64,000 bases of DNA from NCBI RefSeq assembly GCF_000517405.1, contig NZ_CP006568.1:3162001-3226000 (forward strand), in the 5' to 3' direction. Under the pieces are notes generated by a model, which worked only from the letters and a program-made list of their open reading frames with translations, did no database searches and was not told where the DNA came from. This document shows, piece after piece, positions 28,182 to 37,901 of the stretch. The stretch's first letter is position 1. Each line of letters begins with the position of its first letter. A program made the position numbers and the translations under genes. The DNA is from Candidatus Sodalis pierantonius str. SOPE. GTDB lineage: Bacteria; Pseudomonadota; Gammaproteobacteria; Enterobacterales; Enterobacteriaceae.

Positions 28182-29132
28182 ATGAGCAAAATTTATGAAG
28201 ACAATTCACTGACTATCGGTCACACCCCGTTGGTCCGTCTAAACCGTATAGGCAATGGCCGCATCCTGGCGAAGGTGGAATCGCGCAATCCCAGCTTCAG
28301 CGTCAAATGCCGCATCGGCGCGAATATGATTTGGGATGCGGAAAAGCGGGGCGTGCTTAAACCGGGCGTGGAGCTGGTGGAGCCCACCAGCGGCAACACT
28401 GGCATTGCGTTGGCCTATGTCACGGCGGCCCGCGGCTATAAACTGACGCTGACCATGCCTGAAACGATGAGCAGCGAGCGCCGTAAGCTTCTAAAAGCGC
28501 TGGGCGCCAACCTGGTGTTGACCGACGGCCCGAAAGGGATGAAAGGCGCCATTGCCAAGGCGGAAGAAATTGTCGCGACCGATCCCGAGCGCTTCCTGAT
28601 GCTCCAGCAGTTCAGCAATCCGGCCAATCCGGCCATCCATGAGCAGACCACCGGCCCGGAAATCTGGCAATACACCGACGGCGATGTAGACGTCTTTATC
28701 GCCGGGGTCGGTACCGGGGGCACCATCACCGGCGTTAGCCGTTATCTGAAAAATACTCAGGGTAAGAACGTGTTTACCGTCGCGGTGGAGCCCACCGACT
28801 CCCCCGTCATCACCCAGGCGCTGGCCGGAGACGAAATCAAGCCTGGACCGCATAAAATCCAGGGGATCGGCGCCGGTTTCATTCCCGATAATCTGGATCT
28901 GAAGCTTATCGACCGGGTCGAGAAAATTACTAACGATGAAGCGATCAGCACCGCGCGCCGCCTGATGGAAGAGGAAGGCATCCTGGCCGGCATTTCCTCC
29001 GGCGCCGCCGTTGCGGCAGCGCTGAAGCTGCAAGAAGAGGAAGATTTCGCCAACAAGAATATTGTGGTGATCCTGCCCTCCTCCGGCGAGCGCTATCTCA
29101 GCACCGATCTGTTTACTTCGCCTGAATTATAA
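28182..29132 (+). CDS. cysK: Cysteine synthase A
   Basis: 316 aa, close to the E. coli 323. It is the PLP enzyme joining O-acetylserine and sulfide to make cysteine. Visible are the PLP-lysine region NPSFSVKCRIG, the substrate loop VEPTSGNTGIAL, the phosphate-binding glycine loop GVGTGGTITGV and the C-terminal SSGERYLST. Start ATG 28182 follows AGGA. It is intact, whereas the isozyme gene cysM in this window is destroyed, so cysteine synthesis here rests on this gene. Directly upstream is prophage DNA, so its normal distance from cysZ is lost, but 250 bp of upstream DNA remain. Confidence 0.96.
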   Translation: MSKIYEDNSLTIGHTPLVRLNRIGNGRILAKVESRNPSFSVKCRIGANMIWDAEKRGVLKPGVELVEPTSGNTGIALAYVTAARGYKLTLTMPETMSSERRKLLKALGANLVLTDGPKGMKGAIAKAEEIVATDPERFLMLQQFSNPANPAIHEQTTGPEIWQYTDGDVDVFIAGVGTGGTITGVSRYLKNTQGKNVFTVAVEPTDSPVITQALAGDEIKPGPHKIQGIGAGFIPDNLDLKLIDRVEKITNDEAISTARRLMEEEGILAGISSGAAVAAALKLQEEEDFANKNIVVILPSSGERYLSTDLFTSPEL

Positions 29133-29156
29133 TAGCGCCCGCTATAGCCGGTTTGT

Positions 29157-29186
29157 TGAAAAAAGCACCCGCCAGGGTGCTTTTTT
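29157..29186 (+). terminator. cysK terminator
   Basis: AAAAAGCACCC, loop GCCA, GGGTGCTTTTTT: a strong Rho-independent hairpin 25 bp after the cysK stop. The 350 bp from here to ptsH holds no credible gene; a 67-codon frame across it overlaps this terminator. Confidence 0.9.
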
Positions 29187-29467
29187 GTGGACTGGATCAT
29201 ACTTTTAACCCACCACGAATTGATTTTGTTGGTCCTGTCTTGTATTTAAACGGACAATTATTTCGGAGTATGAAATTAATCAGGCTATTTATTATACAGT
29301 CAACAGAAACGCTCGCCGGCCTATGGATTTCCGACGAAAAGCGGCATAATGATTAATGTCAAAAGCATTCATGCCTCAAACGGCGTGATTAAGCAATTAA
29401 TGCTGGGACGCCCCGTCAGGACGAGTATCGCCTACGATCGCGCCACAGACTCCGCCACAACCATATA

Positions 29468-29501
29468 GGCTAAAGTGAACCTTTTAAGCTAAACTTTAGC
29501 C
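29468..29501 (+). promoter_or_regulatory. Inverted repeat in the ptsH leader
   Basis: GGCTAAAG and CTTTAGCC form an 8-bp perfect inverted repeat 40 bp before ptsH, separated by 18 bases. It is in the region where the pts operon has its promoters in E. coli. It could be an operator-like site or a leader hairpin; no T-run follows. Confidence 0.4.
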
Positions 29502-29540
29502 CCATAACACTGATATCATCTAATAAGTTGGGGAAATAAA

Positions 29541-29798
29541 ATGTACCAGCAAGAAGTTACGATTACTGCTCCTAATGGTCTGCATACCCGTCCCGCCGCC
29601 CAGTTTGTCAAGGAAGCCAAAGGCTTTAGTTCCGAAATCACCGTGACCTCTAATGGCAAAAGCGCCAGCGCAAAAAGCCTGTTCAAACTGCAAACCCTTG
29701 GTCTGACGCAGGGTACCGTCGTCACAATCGCCGCGGAAGGCGAAGATGAACAAAAGGCGGTAGAACATTTGGTTAAACTTATGGCAGAGCTTGAGTAA
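29541..29798 (+). CDS. ptsH: HPr phosphocarrier protein of the PTS
   Basis: 85 aa, exactly the E. coli length. His15, which carries the phosphate from enzyme I, is in PNGLHTRPAAQF; Ser46 is in SASAKSLFKL. It hands phosphate to sugar-specific EIIA proteins such as Crr. Good GGGGAA site before ATG. First gene of the ptsH-ptsI-crr operon, with 50 bp to ptsI. No lesion. Confidence 0.97.
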   Translation: MYQQEVTITAPNGLHTRPAAQFVKEAKGFSSEITVTSNGKSASAKSLFKLQTLGLTQGTVVTIAAEGEDEQKAVEHLVKLMAELE

Positions 29799-29848
29799 CA
29801 TACGGCCCGGTCTTTTTAGTTAATATGTGTCATGAGTAAGGTAGGGTT

Positions 29849-31576
29849 ATGATTTCAGGCATTTTAGCATCACCGGGCATCGCCTTTGGTAAAGCGCTGC
29901 TACTGAAGGAAGATGAGATTGTCATCAACCGGAAAAAGATCACCGCGGACCAGGTCGAACCGGAAGTTGAACGTTTTCTTGCCGGACGCGCCAAAGCCTC
30001 CGCGCAGCTGGAAGCGATCAAAACCAAAGCGGGTGAAACCTTCGGTGAGGAAAAGGAAGCCATCTTCGAAGGCCATATCATGTTATTGGAAGACGAAGAG
30101 CTTGAGCAGGACATCATAGCCCTTATCAAAGAAGACCTCGCCAGCGCGGATGCTGCCGTGTATACCGTGATAGAAACGCAGGCGAAAGCGCTGGAAGAAC
30201 TCGACGACGAATACCTCAAAGAACGCGCCACCGACGTGCGCGATATCGGTAAACGTTTACTGCGCAATATTCTCGCTATGCCGATCATCGACCTGAGCGC
30301 CATCAGCGAGGAAGCCGTGCTGGTCGCGGTGGATTTGACACCGTCGGAAACCGCGCAGCTGAATCTGGATAAAGTGTTGGGCTTCGTCACCGATATCGGC
30401 GGCCGGACCTCCCATACATCCATTATGGCGCGCTCGCTAGAGCTGCCGGCGATTGTTGGGACGGGTAACATCACCAAGCAGGTCGCCAACGGCGATTATT
30501 TGATTCTGGACGCTATCAACAACCAGATTTATATCAACCCCGAACCGGCGGTGATTGAAGAACTGAAAGCGCTGCAAAGCCAATACGCCGCCGAGAAGAG
30601 CGAACTGGCCAAGCTTAAGGATCTGCCCGCCGTCACGCTTGACGGCCATCAGGTGGAAGTCTGCGCCAATATCGGCACCGTGCGCGACGTGGCGGGCGCC
30701 GAACGCAACGGCGCGGAAGGCGTGGGCCTGTATCGCACCGAGTTCCTGTTTATGGATCGCGATTCATTGCCCAGCGAAGAGGAGCAGTTCCAGGCTTACA
30801 AAGCGGTGGCCGAATCCATGCCCACCGGTTCGATTATCGTGCGCACCATGGATATCGGCGGCGACAAAGATTTGCCCTATATGAATCTGCCGAAAGAGGA
30901 CAACCCGTTCCTCGGCTGGCGCGCTATCCGCATCGGGCTTGATCGTAAAGAGATGCTGCACGCGCAGCTGCGCGCCATTCTGCGCGCCTCGGCGTTCGGC
31001 AAGCTGCGCATCATGTATCCGATGATCATTTCCGTAGAAGAAGTGCGCATCCTGAAGCATGAACTCTCGCTGTTGAAAGCGCAGCTGCGCGAAGAGGGCA
31101 AGGCCTTCGACGAGGGCATCGAAGTCGGCGTGATGGTGGAAACACCCGCCGCCGCGGTGATCGCCCGTCATCTGGCCCAGGAAGTCGATTTCTTTAGTAT
31201 TGGGACAAACGACCTGACCCAGTATACTCTTGCCGTGGATCGCGGTAATGAGCTTATTTCTCATCTGTATAATCCCATGTCTCCGGCGGTACTGACATTA
31301 ATTAAGCAAGTCATTGACGCGTCTCACGCTGCGGGCAAATGGACCGGTATGTGCGGCGAGCTGGCGGGAGATGAACGTGCTACACTACTGTTATTAGGGA
31401 TGGGACTGGATGAATTCAGCATGAGTGCTATCTCTATCCCGCGCATCAAGAAAATTATTCGTAATACCAATTTTGGCGATGCAAAGGCATTAGCAGAGGA
31501 AGCATTAGCTCAGCCAACAGTGGAAGAGTTGATGAATCTGGTCAACAAATTTATTGAAGAAAAAACGCTCTGCTGA
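29849..31576 (+). CDS. ptsI: PTS enzyme I (phosphoenolpyruvate-protein phosphotransferase)
   Basis: 575 aa, the normal length. Takes phosphate from PEP and passes it to HPr. The phosphorylated His189 is in GGRTSHTSIMARS; the PEP-binding C-terminal barrel has the signature DFFSIGTNDLTQYTLAVDR and the active Cys in WTGMCGELAGDE. Intact and in operon with ptsH and crr, 41 bp before crr. Its preservation among so many broken genes suggests continued selection for sugar uptake. Confidence 0.97.
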   Translation: MISGILASPGIAFGKALLLKEDEIVINRKKITADQVEPEVERFLAGRAKASAQLEAIKTKAGETFGEEKEAIFEGHIMLLEDEELEQDIIALIKEDLASADAAVYTVIETQAKALEELDDEYLKERATDVRDIGKRLLRNILAMPIIDLSAISEEAVLVAVDLTPSETAQLNLDKVLGFVTDIGGRTSHTSIMARSLELPAIVGTGNITKQVANGDYLILDAINNQIYINPEPAVIEELKALQSQYAAEKSELAKLKDLPAVTLDGHQVEVCANIGTVRDVAGAERNGAEGVGLYRTEFLFMDRDSLPSEEEQFQAYKAVAESMPTGSIIVRTMDIGGDKDLPYMNLPKEDNPFLGWRAIRIGLDRKEMLHAQLRAILRASAFGKLRIMYPMIISVEEVRILKHELSLLKAQLREEGKAFDEGIEVGVMVETPAAAVIARHLAQEVDFFSIGTNDLTQYTLAVDRGNELISHLYNPMSPAVLTLIKQVIDASHAAGKWTGMCGELAGDERATLLLLGMGLDEFSMSAISIPRIKKIIRNTNFGDAKALAEEALAQPTVEELMNLVNKFIEEKTLC

Positions 31577-31617
31577 TTTCACGACGCTGACCCGATATAA
31601 ATGCTTAGGAGAAGATC

Positions 31618-32127
31618 ATGGGTTTGTTCGATAAACTGAAATCTCTGGTTTCCGATGATAAGAAAGACACGGGAAGCATTGAAATAGTTGCACCTCTTTC
31701 GGGGGAAATTGTAAACATTGAAGATGTTCCTGACGTGGTTTTCGCTGAAAAGATCGTGGGCGATGGGATCGCCATCAAGCCCAGCGGCAATAAAATGGTC
31801 GCCCCGGTAGACGGCACGATCGGCAAAATTTTCGAGACTAATCACGCTTTCTCCATCGAATCCGACAGCGGCATTGAGCTGTTCGTCCATTTCGGTATCG
31901 ATACCGTTGAGCTGAAAGGCGAAGGATTCCGCCGTATCGCTGAAGAAGGTCAACGTGTGAAAAAAGGTGACGTTGTGATCGAGTTTGATCTGCCGTTGCT
32001 GGAAGAAAAAGCGAAATCGACCCTGACGCCGGTAGTGATTTCCAATATGGATGAAATCAAAGAGCTGGTGAAATTGTCCGGCAGCGTCGTGGTCGGTGAA
32101 ACGCTGATCATACGTATCCGCAAGTAG
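31618..32127 (+). CDS. crr: PTS glucose-specific EIIA component
   Basis: 169 aa, full length. EIIA-Glc takes phosphate from HPr and passes it to EIIB, and regulates adenylate cyclase and non-PTS permeases. The two active-site histidines are in TNHAFSIES (His75) and FVHFGIDT (His90). AGGAG precedes ATG. The third gene of the operon, followed by GC-rich hairpins. Confidence 0.97.
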   Translation: MGLFDKLKSLVSDDKKDTGSIEIVAPLSGEIVNIEDVPDVVFAEKIVGDGIAIKPSGNKMVAPVDGTIGKIFETNHAFSIESDSGIELFVHFGIDTVELKGEGFRRIAEEGQRVKKGDVVIEFDLPLLEEKAKSTLTPVVISNMDEIKELVKLSGSVVVGETLIIRIRK

Positions 32128-32170
32128 CCCCTCCCCCTTCCTTTCCGGCCGCAGCGGCCGGAACAACGAT

Positions 32171-32200
32171 AACGGCGCTCAATGAGCGCCGTTAATTTTT
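32171..32200. terminator. Terminator between crr and the histidine kinase gene
   Basis: AACGGCGCTC, AAT, GAGCGCCGTT followed by AATTTTT: a 10-bp perfect stem that can end crr transcription and, with weaker U-run, the converging kinase operon. A second perfect hairpin, CCGGCCGCAGCGGCCGG, lies just before it at about 32145-32162. Confidence 0.85.
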
Positions 32201-32584
32201 GCCGTCGGTGGCCAGGCCGTAAACGGTTACTTCCAGTGGGGTTACTGCCAGTGGAGTAGCCTCAAATGAATTTGCAGCCCGCCCTCGCGCCCGTTATGGG
32301 CGTCGACCGACCCGCCGTGCGCCAACAGCACTTTGCGGGAAATCGCCAGCCCCAGGCCGTAGCCCTTGCCGCTTTGCGGGGAATTCACCCGCACAAAGGG
32401 ATCGAAAATGCTGGACAGCTTCTCTTCGGCAATCCCCGGCCCCTGGTCTGCTACGCTGATTGTGCTGGTTCCGGTCACATCCGATCACTGATTCCGGTCG
32501 CCCGATCAGCGATTCCGATTCTGTACGATCGCTCATCTTCTGTTCCGCCATACTCTGGAGACTTTTAGCTTCCGGGGGCATGGC

Positions 32585-34134
32585 ATGGCACGTAAAAAGA
32601 AGAAAGCGAGAACGGAAATGTGCATCTATATTAATGTATTACGTATGAAATTCGAGCAGCGTCGCTCGAATCGCACTATCGCAGCAGCGCTCGGCATAGG
32701 CTGTACTACCGTGCACGATATCCTCGGCCGATTCACGGTAGCTAACCTGGTCTGGCCATTGCCGGCGGAACTGTCCCCCATCGACCTCGACCGCCTGCTC
32801 TATCCCGGCAAATCCGGAAAGTTATCAATACCTTACCCAGCTGGCTTGATATCGATACCGAGTTAAGCCGCAAGGGCATGACCAAGCAGCTGCTCTGGAT
32901 GGAATATCAGTCCGCTGTGGGCGGTGATGCCCTCGGTTACTCACAGTTTTGTGCACTGTTCCGTGACTGGAAAAAGAAGCAGCGGCGTTCCATGCGCATG
33001 GAGCACAAGGCTGGCGAAAAGCTCTTCATCGACTTCTGTGGCCCCACCGTACCTATCGTCAACCCTGCGACCGGTAGCGTACGCCAGGTCGCTATCTTCG
33101 TCGCTGCCATGGGCGTGTCAGGCTATGCGTATATCGAAGCCTGCGAAGGCCAGGACATGGCATCGTGGCTCAACGCCAATAGCCGCTGCCTGCACTTCAT
33201 GGGTGGGGTTCCGGAGCTGATGATACCTGATAATCTGCGCAGCGCTGTCAGCACCCCTGACCGCTATGAGCCGGTCATAAACCAGAGCTACCAGGCGCTG
33301 GCAAATCACTATGAGACAGTGGTGCTACCGGCGCGCCCGAGAAAACCGAAAGACATGGCGAAGGCAGAATCAACTGTGCAGCTGGTAGAACGCTGGGTTT
33401 TGGCCCGGTTGCGTAAACGTAGGTTCTACTCGCTGGCCGAACTCAACCAGGTGATACGAGAACTCAATCATGAGTTGAATTTGCGCCCGATGCGTCATTA
33501 CGGCGGACAAAGTCGCCTTGAACGCTTCGAGCAGCTGGACAAACCGGCTCTTGGGCCTCTACCGCCCACACAATGGGAATACAGTGAGTATCTCGTTGCC
33601 CGAGTGGGACCTGATTACCACATAGACTACGGCAAAAACTGGTACTCGGTGCCGCATCCGCTGGTTGGCGAGCGCGTTGACGTCATCGCCACCCAACGGC
33701 TGGTGTAAATCCACCATAAGGGCGTCTGCGTGGCTACGCACCCTCGCAGCGATAACGCCTATAGGCACACGACTCAGGCGGCGCACATGCCGGCTAACCA
33801 TAAGGGGCAGAGTCAGTGGACGCCGGAAAGGCTGTGCAGTTGGGCGCTGTCGGTGGGTGTGTGCACACTGAAAGTGGTCGAGTCCATCCAAAAGAGCAAA
33901 GCCCATCCGGAGCAGGCTTACCGCTCCGTGCTGGGGCTACTCAATCTGCAACGGCGCTATGAGACGACGCGACTGGAGAAGGCCTGCGCGCTGGCGTTGG
34001 AGAAAGGGTGCATTAACCGCTCTTTCATAGCCAACGTATTGAAACACGGTCGTGAAAGTGAGGTCACCCAGGACGGAGCCGGCGTATCAATGCTGGTTCA
34101 CGAAAACCTCCGAGGTCCGGACAGTTATCACTAA
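32585..34134 (+). pseudogene. istA: IstA transposase, frameshift and nonsense (IS21 copy 2)
   Basis: The frame from ATG 32585 shifts after KSGK at about 32819, where one A of AAAAG is lost relative to copy 1; the correct frame resumes as the second segment from about 32878. A TAA at 33706-33708 replaces CAA (QRLV, stop, IHHKG). After it the frame is open to 34134 (ENLRGPDSYH). DDE motifs FIDFCGP, MIPDNLRSAV and AKAESTVQLVERW are present. The lesions differ from those of copy 1, so the copies decayed independently. Confidence 0.9.
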
Positions 34135-34145
34135 GGAGAATAAAT

Positions 34146-34895
34146 ATGGATACACTGTTAATGGCTCTGCGAGAGCTGAAGTTGTCGGCAATGGTCCAGG
34201 CGTTGGAGACGCAACGCGAACTCCCGGGGAGTTATGGGGAGCTGGGGTTCGAGGAGCGGTTGTCGCTGATGGTAGAAGCGGAAAATTTGCATAGAAAAAA
34301 CAACCACATATTCCGTCTGCGACGGCAATCGCAAATGCGCTTGCAGGCAAAACCGGAAGATATCCGCTATATCCCTAGCCGAGGAGTGACACCGGAACAG
34401 ATGCGAGATCTGCTAGGGGGACAATATCTGAAATATCAGAAAAGCATACTCATCACGGGGCCAACAGGTACGGGCAAAACCTGGCTCAGTTGTGCGCTTG
34501 GTGAGCAGGCATGCCGGCAGCAATATAGCGTGCGTTACTGGCGAGTGGGTCGGTTGCTGGCCCATCTTCACCAGTGTCAGATAGACGGGATCTATCTAAA
34601 ACAGCTTAAGCAGTTAGAAAAAATAGAGTTACTGATCTTGGACGACGTGGGCCTAGAATCAATAAGTCCGATGCAGGCAACGATGCTGTTGGAGGTGATG
34701 GAAGATCGCTACGACAAAAGCAGCAGCATCCTGATCAGTCAACTGCCGGTGAAAAAATGGTATGGACTGATAGAAAACCCCACGACAGCTGACGCGTTAC
34801 TCGATCGGTTAGTACACCCCAGCTATAGACTGGAACTTAAAGGCGAATCACTACGCAAAGAGCAAGGAGTAGCCAGCACAGGAAAAATAGACTAA
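34146..34895 (+). CDS. istB: IstB transposition helper ATPase, intact
   Basis: 249 aa, full length. Walker A GPTGTGKTWLSCAL at about residue 103 and Walker B LLILDDVGLESI at about residue 165. IstB stimulates IstA during IS21 transposition. It starts 11 bp after the istA stop with AAGGAG upstream. Since both istA copies here are broken, it has no working partner inside this window. Confidence 0.95.
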   Translation: MDTLLMALRELKLSAMVQALETQRELPGSYGELGFEERLSLMVEAENLHRKNNHIFRLRRQSQMRLQAKPEDIRYIPSRGVTPEQMRDLLGGQYLKYQKSILITGPTGTGKTWLSCALGEQACRQQYSVRYWRVGRLLAHLHQCQIDGIYLKQLKQLEKIELLILDDVGLESISPMQATMLLEVMEDRYDKSSSILISQLPVKKWYGLIENPTTADALLDRLVHPSYRLELKGESLRKEQGVASTGKID

Positions 34896-36224
34896 ACCCG
34901 AGTCAGAAGATGAGCGAACACGTGAACGAATATCACTGGAATGGGTGATCGGAAAATATCGGAATAACTGATCGGATGTCGCCGGAACAGCTGATCGGAT
35001 ACGTCGGAATCTGCAGATTTGTGAGCAGGCGATCTTCCACCGCCAGCTTCACCGCAATCTCTTGCCCCGGCAGTGAAAAATGCAGCGCATTGCGCACGAT
35101 GTTTTCCACCGCGCGGCGCATCATTTCCGCGTTGCCTTTGACGGTATAGTCCGCCGGCTGCTGGGCGGTCAGTGTGATGGTCACCCGGGTGAGCTGCGCC
35201 TCGTACCGGGCGTCGTTGACCACCGCTTCCACCAGCCCCAGTAAATCGAAATACTCCTCCGCCAGCATGCCCTGGTGCTCCGCGCGCGAAAGCGCCAGCA
35301 GCTCCCCCACCATGCGATCCAGACGCTCGGCTTCCTGCTTGATGCGCGCCAGGGAGGTATCCACGTTAGCCGAATTCTGATGCGCCAGTCCGATGACCAA
35401 TTGCAATCGGGCCAGCGGCGTGCGCAGTTCGTGGGAAATATCGTGCAGCAGCGCCTCACGCGCCGCGACCAGCACCTGCAGCCGCTCGGCCATGGCGTCA
35501 AAGTCCTTCGCTACTTCGGTTATCTCATCGTGACGGCGGCGTATAACGGGAAAGAGTCGCACCGTTAAATCCCCCAGGGACACGCGTGCAAAGGCCCGGC
35601 GCAGCTGGCGCATGGGGCGGGTCAGGTTCCAAGCCAGAAGCAAACTGAACAGCAGCCCGACCGTCATCCCCAGCCAGAACAGCGGACTGGGCATATTGAG
35701 GATATTGCTCCTGTGGCCGTTGTGATACTGCCTGCGTAAGCTTTCAAAGTCGTAGCGCAGCAGATATTGCCGACCATCGGCCGCCGTTACTTGCCGGTTG
35801 GCGATGGATTCCAGCGGCGGCAGCGCGGGGTTTCCCGACGGCCCGCGCCGGGGCCGGGCGCCGGCCTCCTCATCTCCCGCTGGCGTCGCCGGACGAATCC
35901 CCTTGTCGGCGAAAAAGGAAGCGTTTTCTGCCGCCGCCCCAGGTTTGCTGTCGGCGGGCGTTAACGGTTTGGCGACCAGCAGCGTTTGTTCCCCGTCCGG
36001 CCACTGCGCCATGAGTGCCTGCAATGCCGGTAGTCCGCCCGTTTTCAGCGCCGACTCGGCCGACACCATCTGCAAATGGATGAAACGTCGGGCGATAGAC
36101 TCTTCCGGCGGTTCGTGGCGATTGCCATACAGGATAAAACCGACCCACAGCGCCTGGGTAATCAGCAGGAATATCAGCCAAAAGCCGAGCAGGATCTTCC
36201 AGAACAACCGCCCCGGTATTCTCA

Positions 36225-36905
36225 TCAGCGGATCCGATAGCCGATACTGAGCACCGTTTCAATGCCCAAACTGCTGCCGGGCAGCAGCGACAATTTTTGC
36301 CGGATGTTGCTGATATGCACGTCGACGCTGCGATCGTACGCCTCGCGGCGACGGCCCAGCCCCTTTTCCGACAGGTCATCTTTTGACACCACTCTATCGG
36401 GCGCGCGGATCAAAAGCTCCAGCAGATTGAATTCCGAAGCGGTAAGATCGAACGCTTTCCCTCGCCATAAGCTGGTGCGGGTGGCGGGATTGAGTATCAG
36501 ATCGCCGAAGCTTGCGACGCCGGCCTCGGCAGGCTGCTCCGGCCGTTCGTCGAAACGACGCAGCACCGCGCGCAGCCGCGCGACCAGCTCGCGGGGATAG
36601 CAGGGCTTGGGCATGTAATCATCTGCGCCCATTTCCAGACCGATGACGCGATCGATATTATCGCCTTTCGCGGTCAGCATGATAATCGGCATACGGCTGC
36701 TTTTGCGAACCTGGCGCAAGACATCGGTGCCGCTCATATCCGGTAGCATGATATCCAGAATCATAGCGGTATAGTCGCCGGAAAGCGCGCCGTCCCCCCC
36801 TTCCTGGCCGGTCAGGGCCAAGGAGGTATCGAAACCCTCCGCGGTCAGGTATTCGCTCAGCATTTTGCCCAGTTCCCGATCGTCATCAACCAGCAAAATT
36901 TTCAT
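36225..36905 (-). CDS. CpxR-like OmpR-family response regulator
   Basis: 226 aa from ATG 36905 (MKILLVDDDRELGKML), chosen because GGGGAG lies six bases upstream. The receiver domain has the acidic pair DD at 7-8 and the phospho-acceptor Asp51 in MILDIMLPD; the switch Lys is in PKPCYPREL, where Cys replaces the usual Phe. The C-terminal winged helix shows TASEFNLLELL and DVHISNIRQKL. It resembles CpxR but with clear differences, so it is a paralogue or related regulator. Its cognate kinase is disrupted downstream, leaving an orphan regulator. Confidence 0.85.
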   Translation of the reverse strand: MKILLVDDDRELGKMLSEYLTAEGFDTSLALTGQEGGDGALSGDYTAMILDIMLPDMSGTDVLRQVRKSSRMPIIMLTAKGDNIDRVIGLEMGADDYMPKPCYPRELVARLRAVLRRFDERPEQPAEAGVASFGDLILNPATRTSLWRGKAFDLTASEFNLLELLIRAPDRVVSKDDLSEKGLGRRREAYDRSVDVHISNIRQKLSLLPGSSLGIETVLSIGYRIR

Positions 36906-37066
36906 TTTTTTCTCCCCACAAACGTCGCCATTGCTCTCCCGCGTTAGCGCCAGACAGCCTTGCATCATTCATCAGGTCACAGGCCAGCCACTGTTTGACC
37001 CGCGAGTGAGCAAAAGGTGCTGCCAATAATGCCAGAATGCGGCAAAAGCGCTGACGCAGCATCAGC

Positions 37067-37880
37067 CTAATCAAATACTCCGGTGGACAAGTAGCGATCG
37101 CCGCGGTCGCCGCAGACGGCGACCACCAGACTCCCCGGGGCCTTTGCGGCCACGCGCAATGCGCCGGCCACCGCTCCGCCAGAGCTAACGCCGCAGAAAA
37201 TACCCTCTTCCCGCGCCAGTCGGCGCATCGTCGTTTCCGCTTCGTCTTGAAGCATATCCAGGGTTCGAGCCACCAACTCAGACTGAAAAATAGCCGGCAT
37301 ATAGGCAGCCGGCCAGCGCCGGATGCCGGGAATACTGCTTCCCGGCATCGGCTGAAGCCCGACGATGGTGACGTCCGCACGGCGCGATTTCAAAAACCGG
37401 CCAACGCCCATGATGGTGCCGGTGGTGCCCATGCTGGACACAAAATGACTAATGCGCCCGTCGGTCTGACGCCAGATTTCCGGCCCGGTGGTGGTAAAAT
37501 GCGCCAGCGGATTATCTGGATTATTGAATTGATCCAGTACCTTCCCGCCCGTGGCGCGGGCAAGCGCGCGCCCGGTCACGTGCGCCCTCCATCCCAAGCC
37601 CCTGATCCACCAAAATTAGTTCGGCCCCGTAGGCGCGCATTGCCGCCTGCCTCTCCATGCTCATATTGTCAGGCATCAGCAGTTTCAGACGATAACCCTT
37701 CAGCGCGGCAATCATCGCCAGGGCAATGCCGGTGTTGCCGCTGGTGGCCTCAATCAAGATATCGCCGGGGGCGATCTCGCCGCGCCGCCTGTTGAATCAT
37801 GAATAAGGCGGCGCGATCCTTCACCGACCCCGCCGGATTATTGCCTTCCATCTTCAACCAAATCTCGCCGCCGCCACAGG
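37067..37880 (-). pseudogene. cysM: Cysteine synthase B, truncated and frameshifted
   Basis: Recognisable CysM pieces: EIWLKMEGNNPAGSVKDRAA (PLP Lys), then a frameshift near 37795, IEATSGNTGIALAMIAALKG through GMEGARD, another shift near 37590, then KVLDQFNNPDNPLAHFTTTG to DRGDRYLSTGVFD. The first ~25 residues (the TIGNTPLV region) are absent: the gene abuts the end of the old-yellow-enzyme gene. CysM normally ends the cysPUWAM operon and uses thiosulfate as well as sulfide. Its loss leaves CysK as the only cysteine synthase here. Confidence 0.9.
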
Positions 37881-37901
37881 CCCCTCCTCTGCGCACCGTC
37901 G

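Larger units (their letters stand above)
32463..35015 (+). mobile_element. IS21-family element, copy 2
   Basis: 2553 bp with ends TGCTGGTTCCGGTC and ...CGTCGGAATCTGCA, flanked by GATTG (32458-32462) and GATTT (35016-35020), a target duplication with one mismatch. Carries a broken istA and an intact istB. Has one 23-bp end repeat where copy 1 has three. Confidence 0.93.
32242..36225 (-). pseudogene. CpxA-like sensor histidine kinase, split by IS21
   Basis: The N-terminal part (36225 to 35016) has an N-terminal membrane helix (LLGFWLIFLLITQALWVGFI), a periplasmic domain, a second helix (LFWLGMTVGLLFSLLLAW), HAMP, the H-box LHDISHELRTPLARLQ and N-box VENIVRNALHFS. IS21 copy 2 interrupts it after RLLTN. 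The C-terminal part (32462 to 32242) holds ISVADQGPGIAEEKL and GYGLGLAIS. Joined, about 475 aa, close to CpxA size. Flanks GATTG/GATTT are the imperfect 5-bp duplication. The ATG overlaps the stop of the response-regulator gene, so the pair was one operon. Without the ATP-binding domain the kinase cannot signal. Confidence 0.9.

Noticed and set aside
29153..29356. 67-codon frame between cysK and ptsH
   Set aside because: It overlaps the cysK terminator hairpin, has no ribosome site and resembles nothing known.
36886..37380. 164-codon minus-strand frame overlapping cysM and the response-regulator start
   Set aside because: It is in the wrong frame through recognisable cysM sequence and has no ribosome site.
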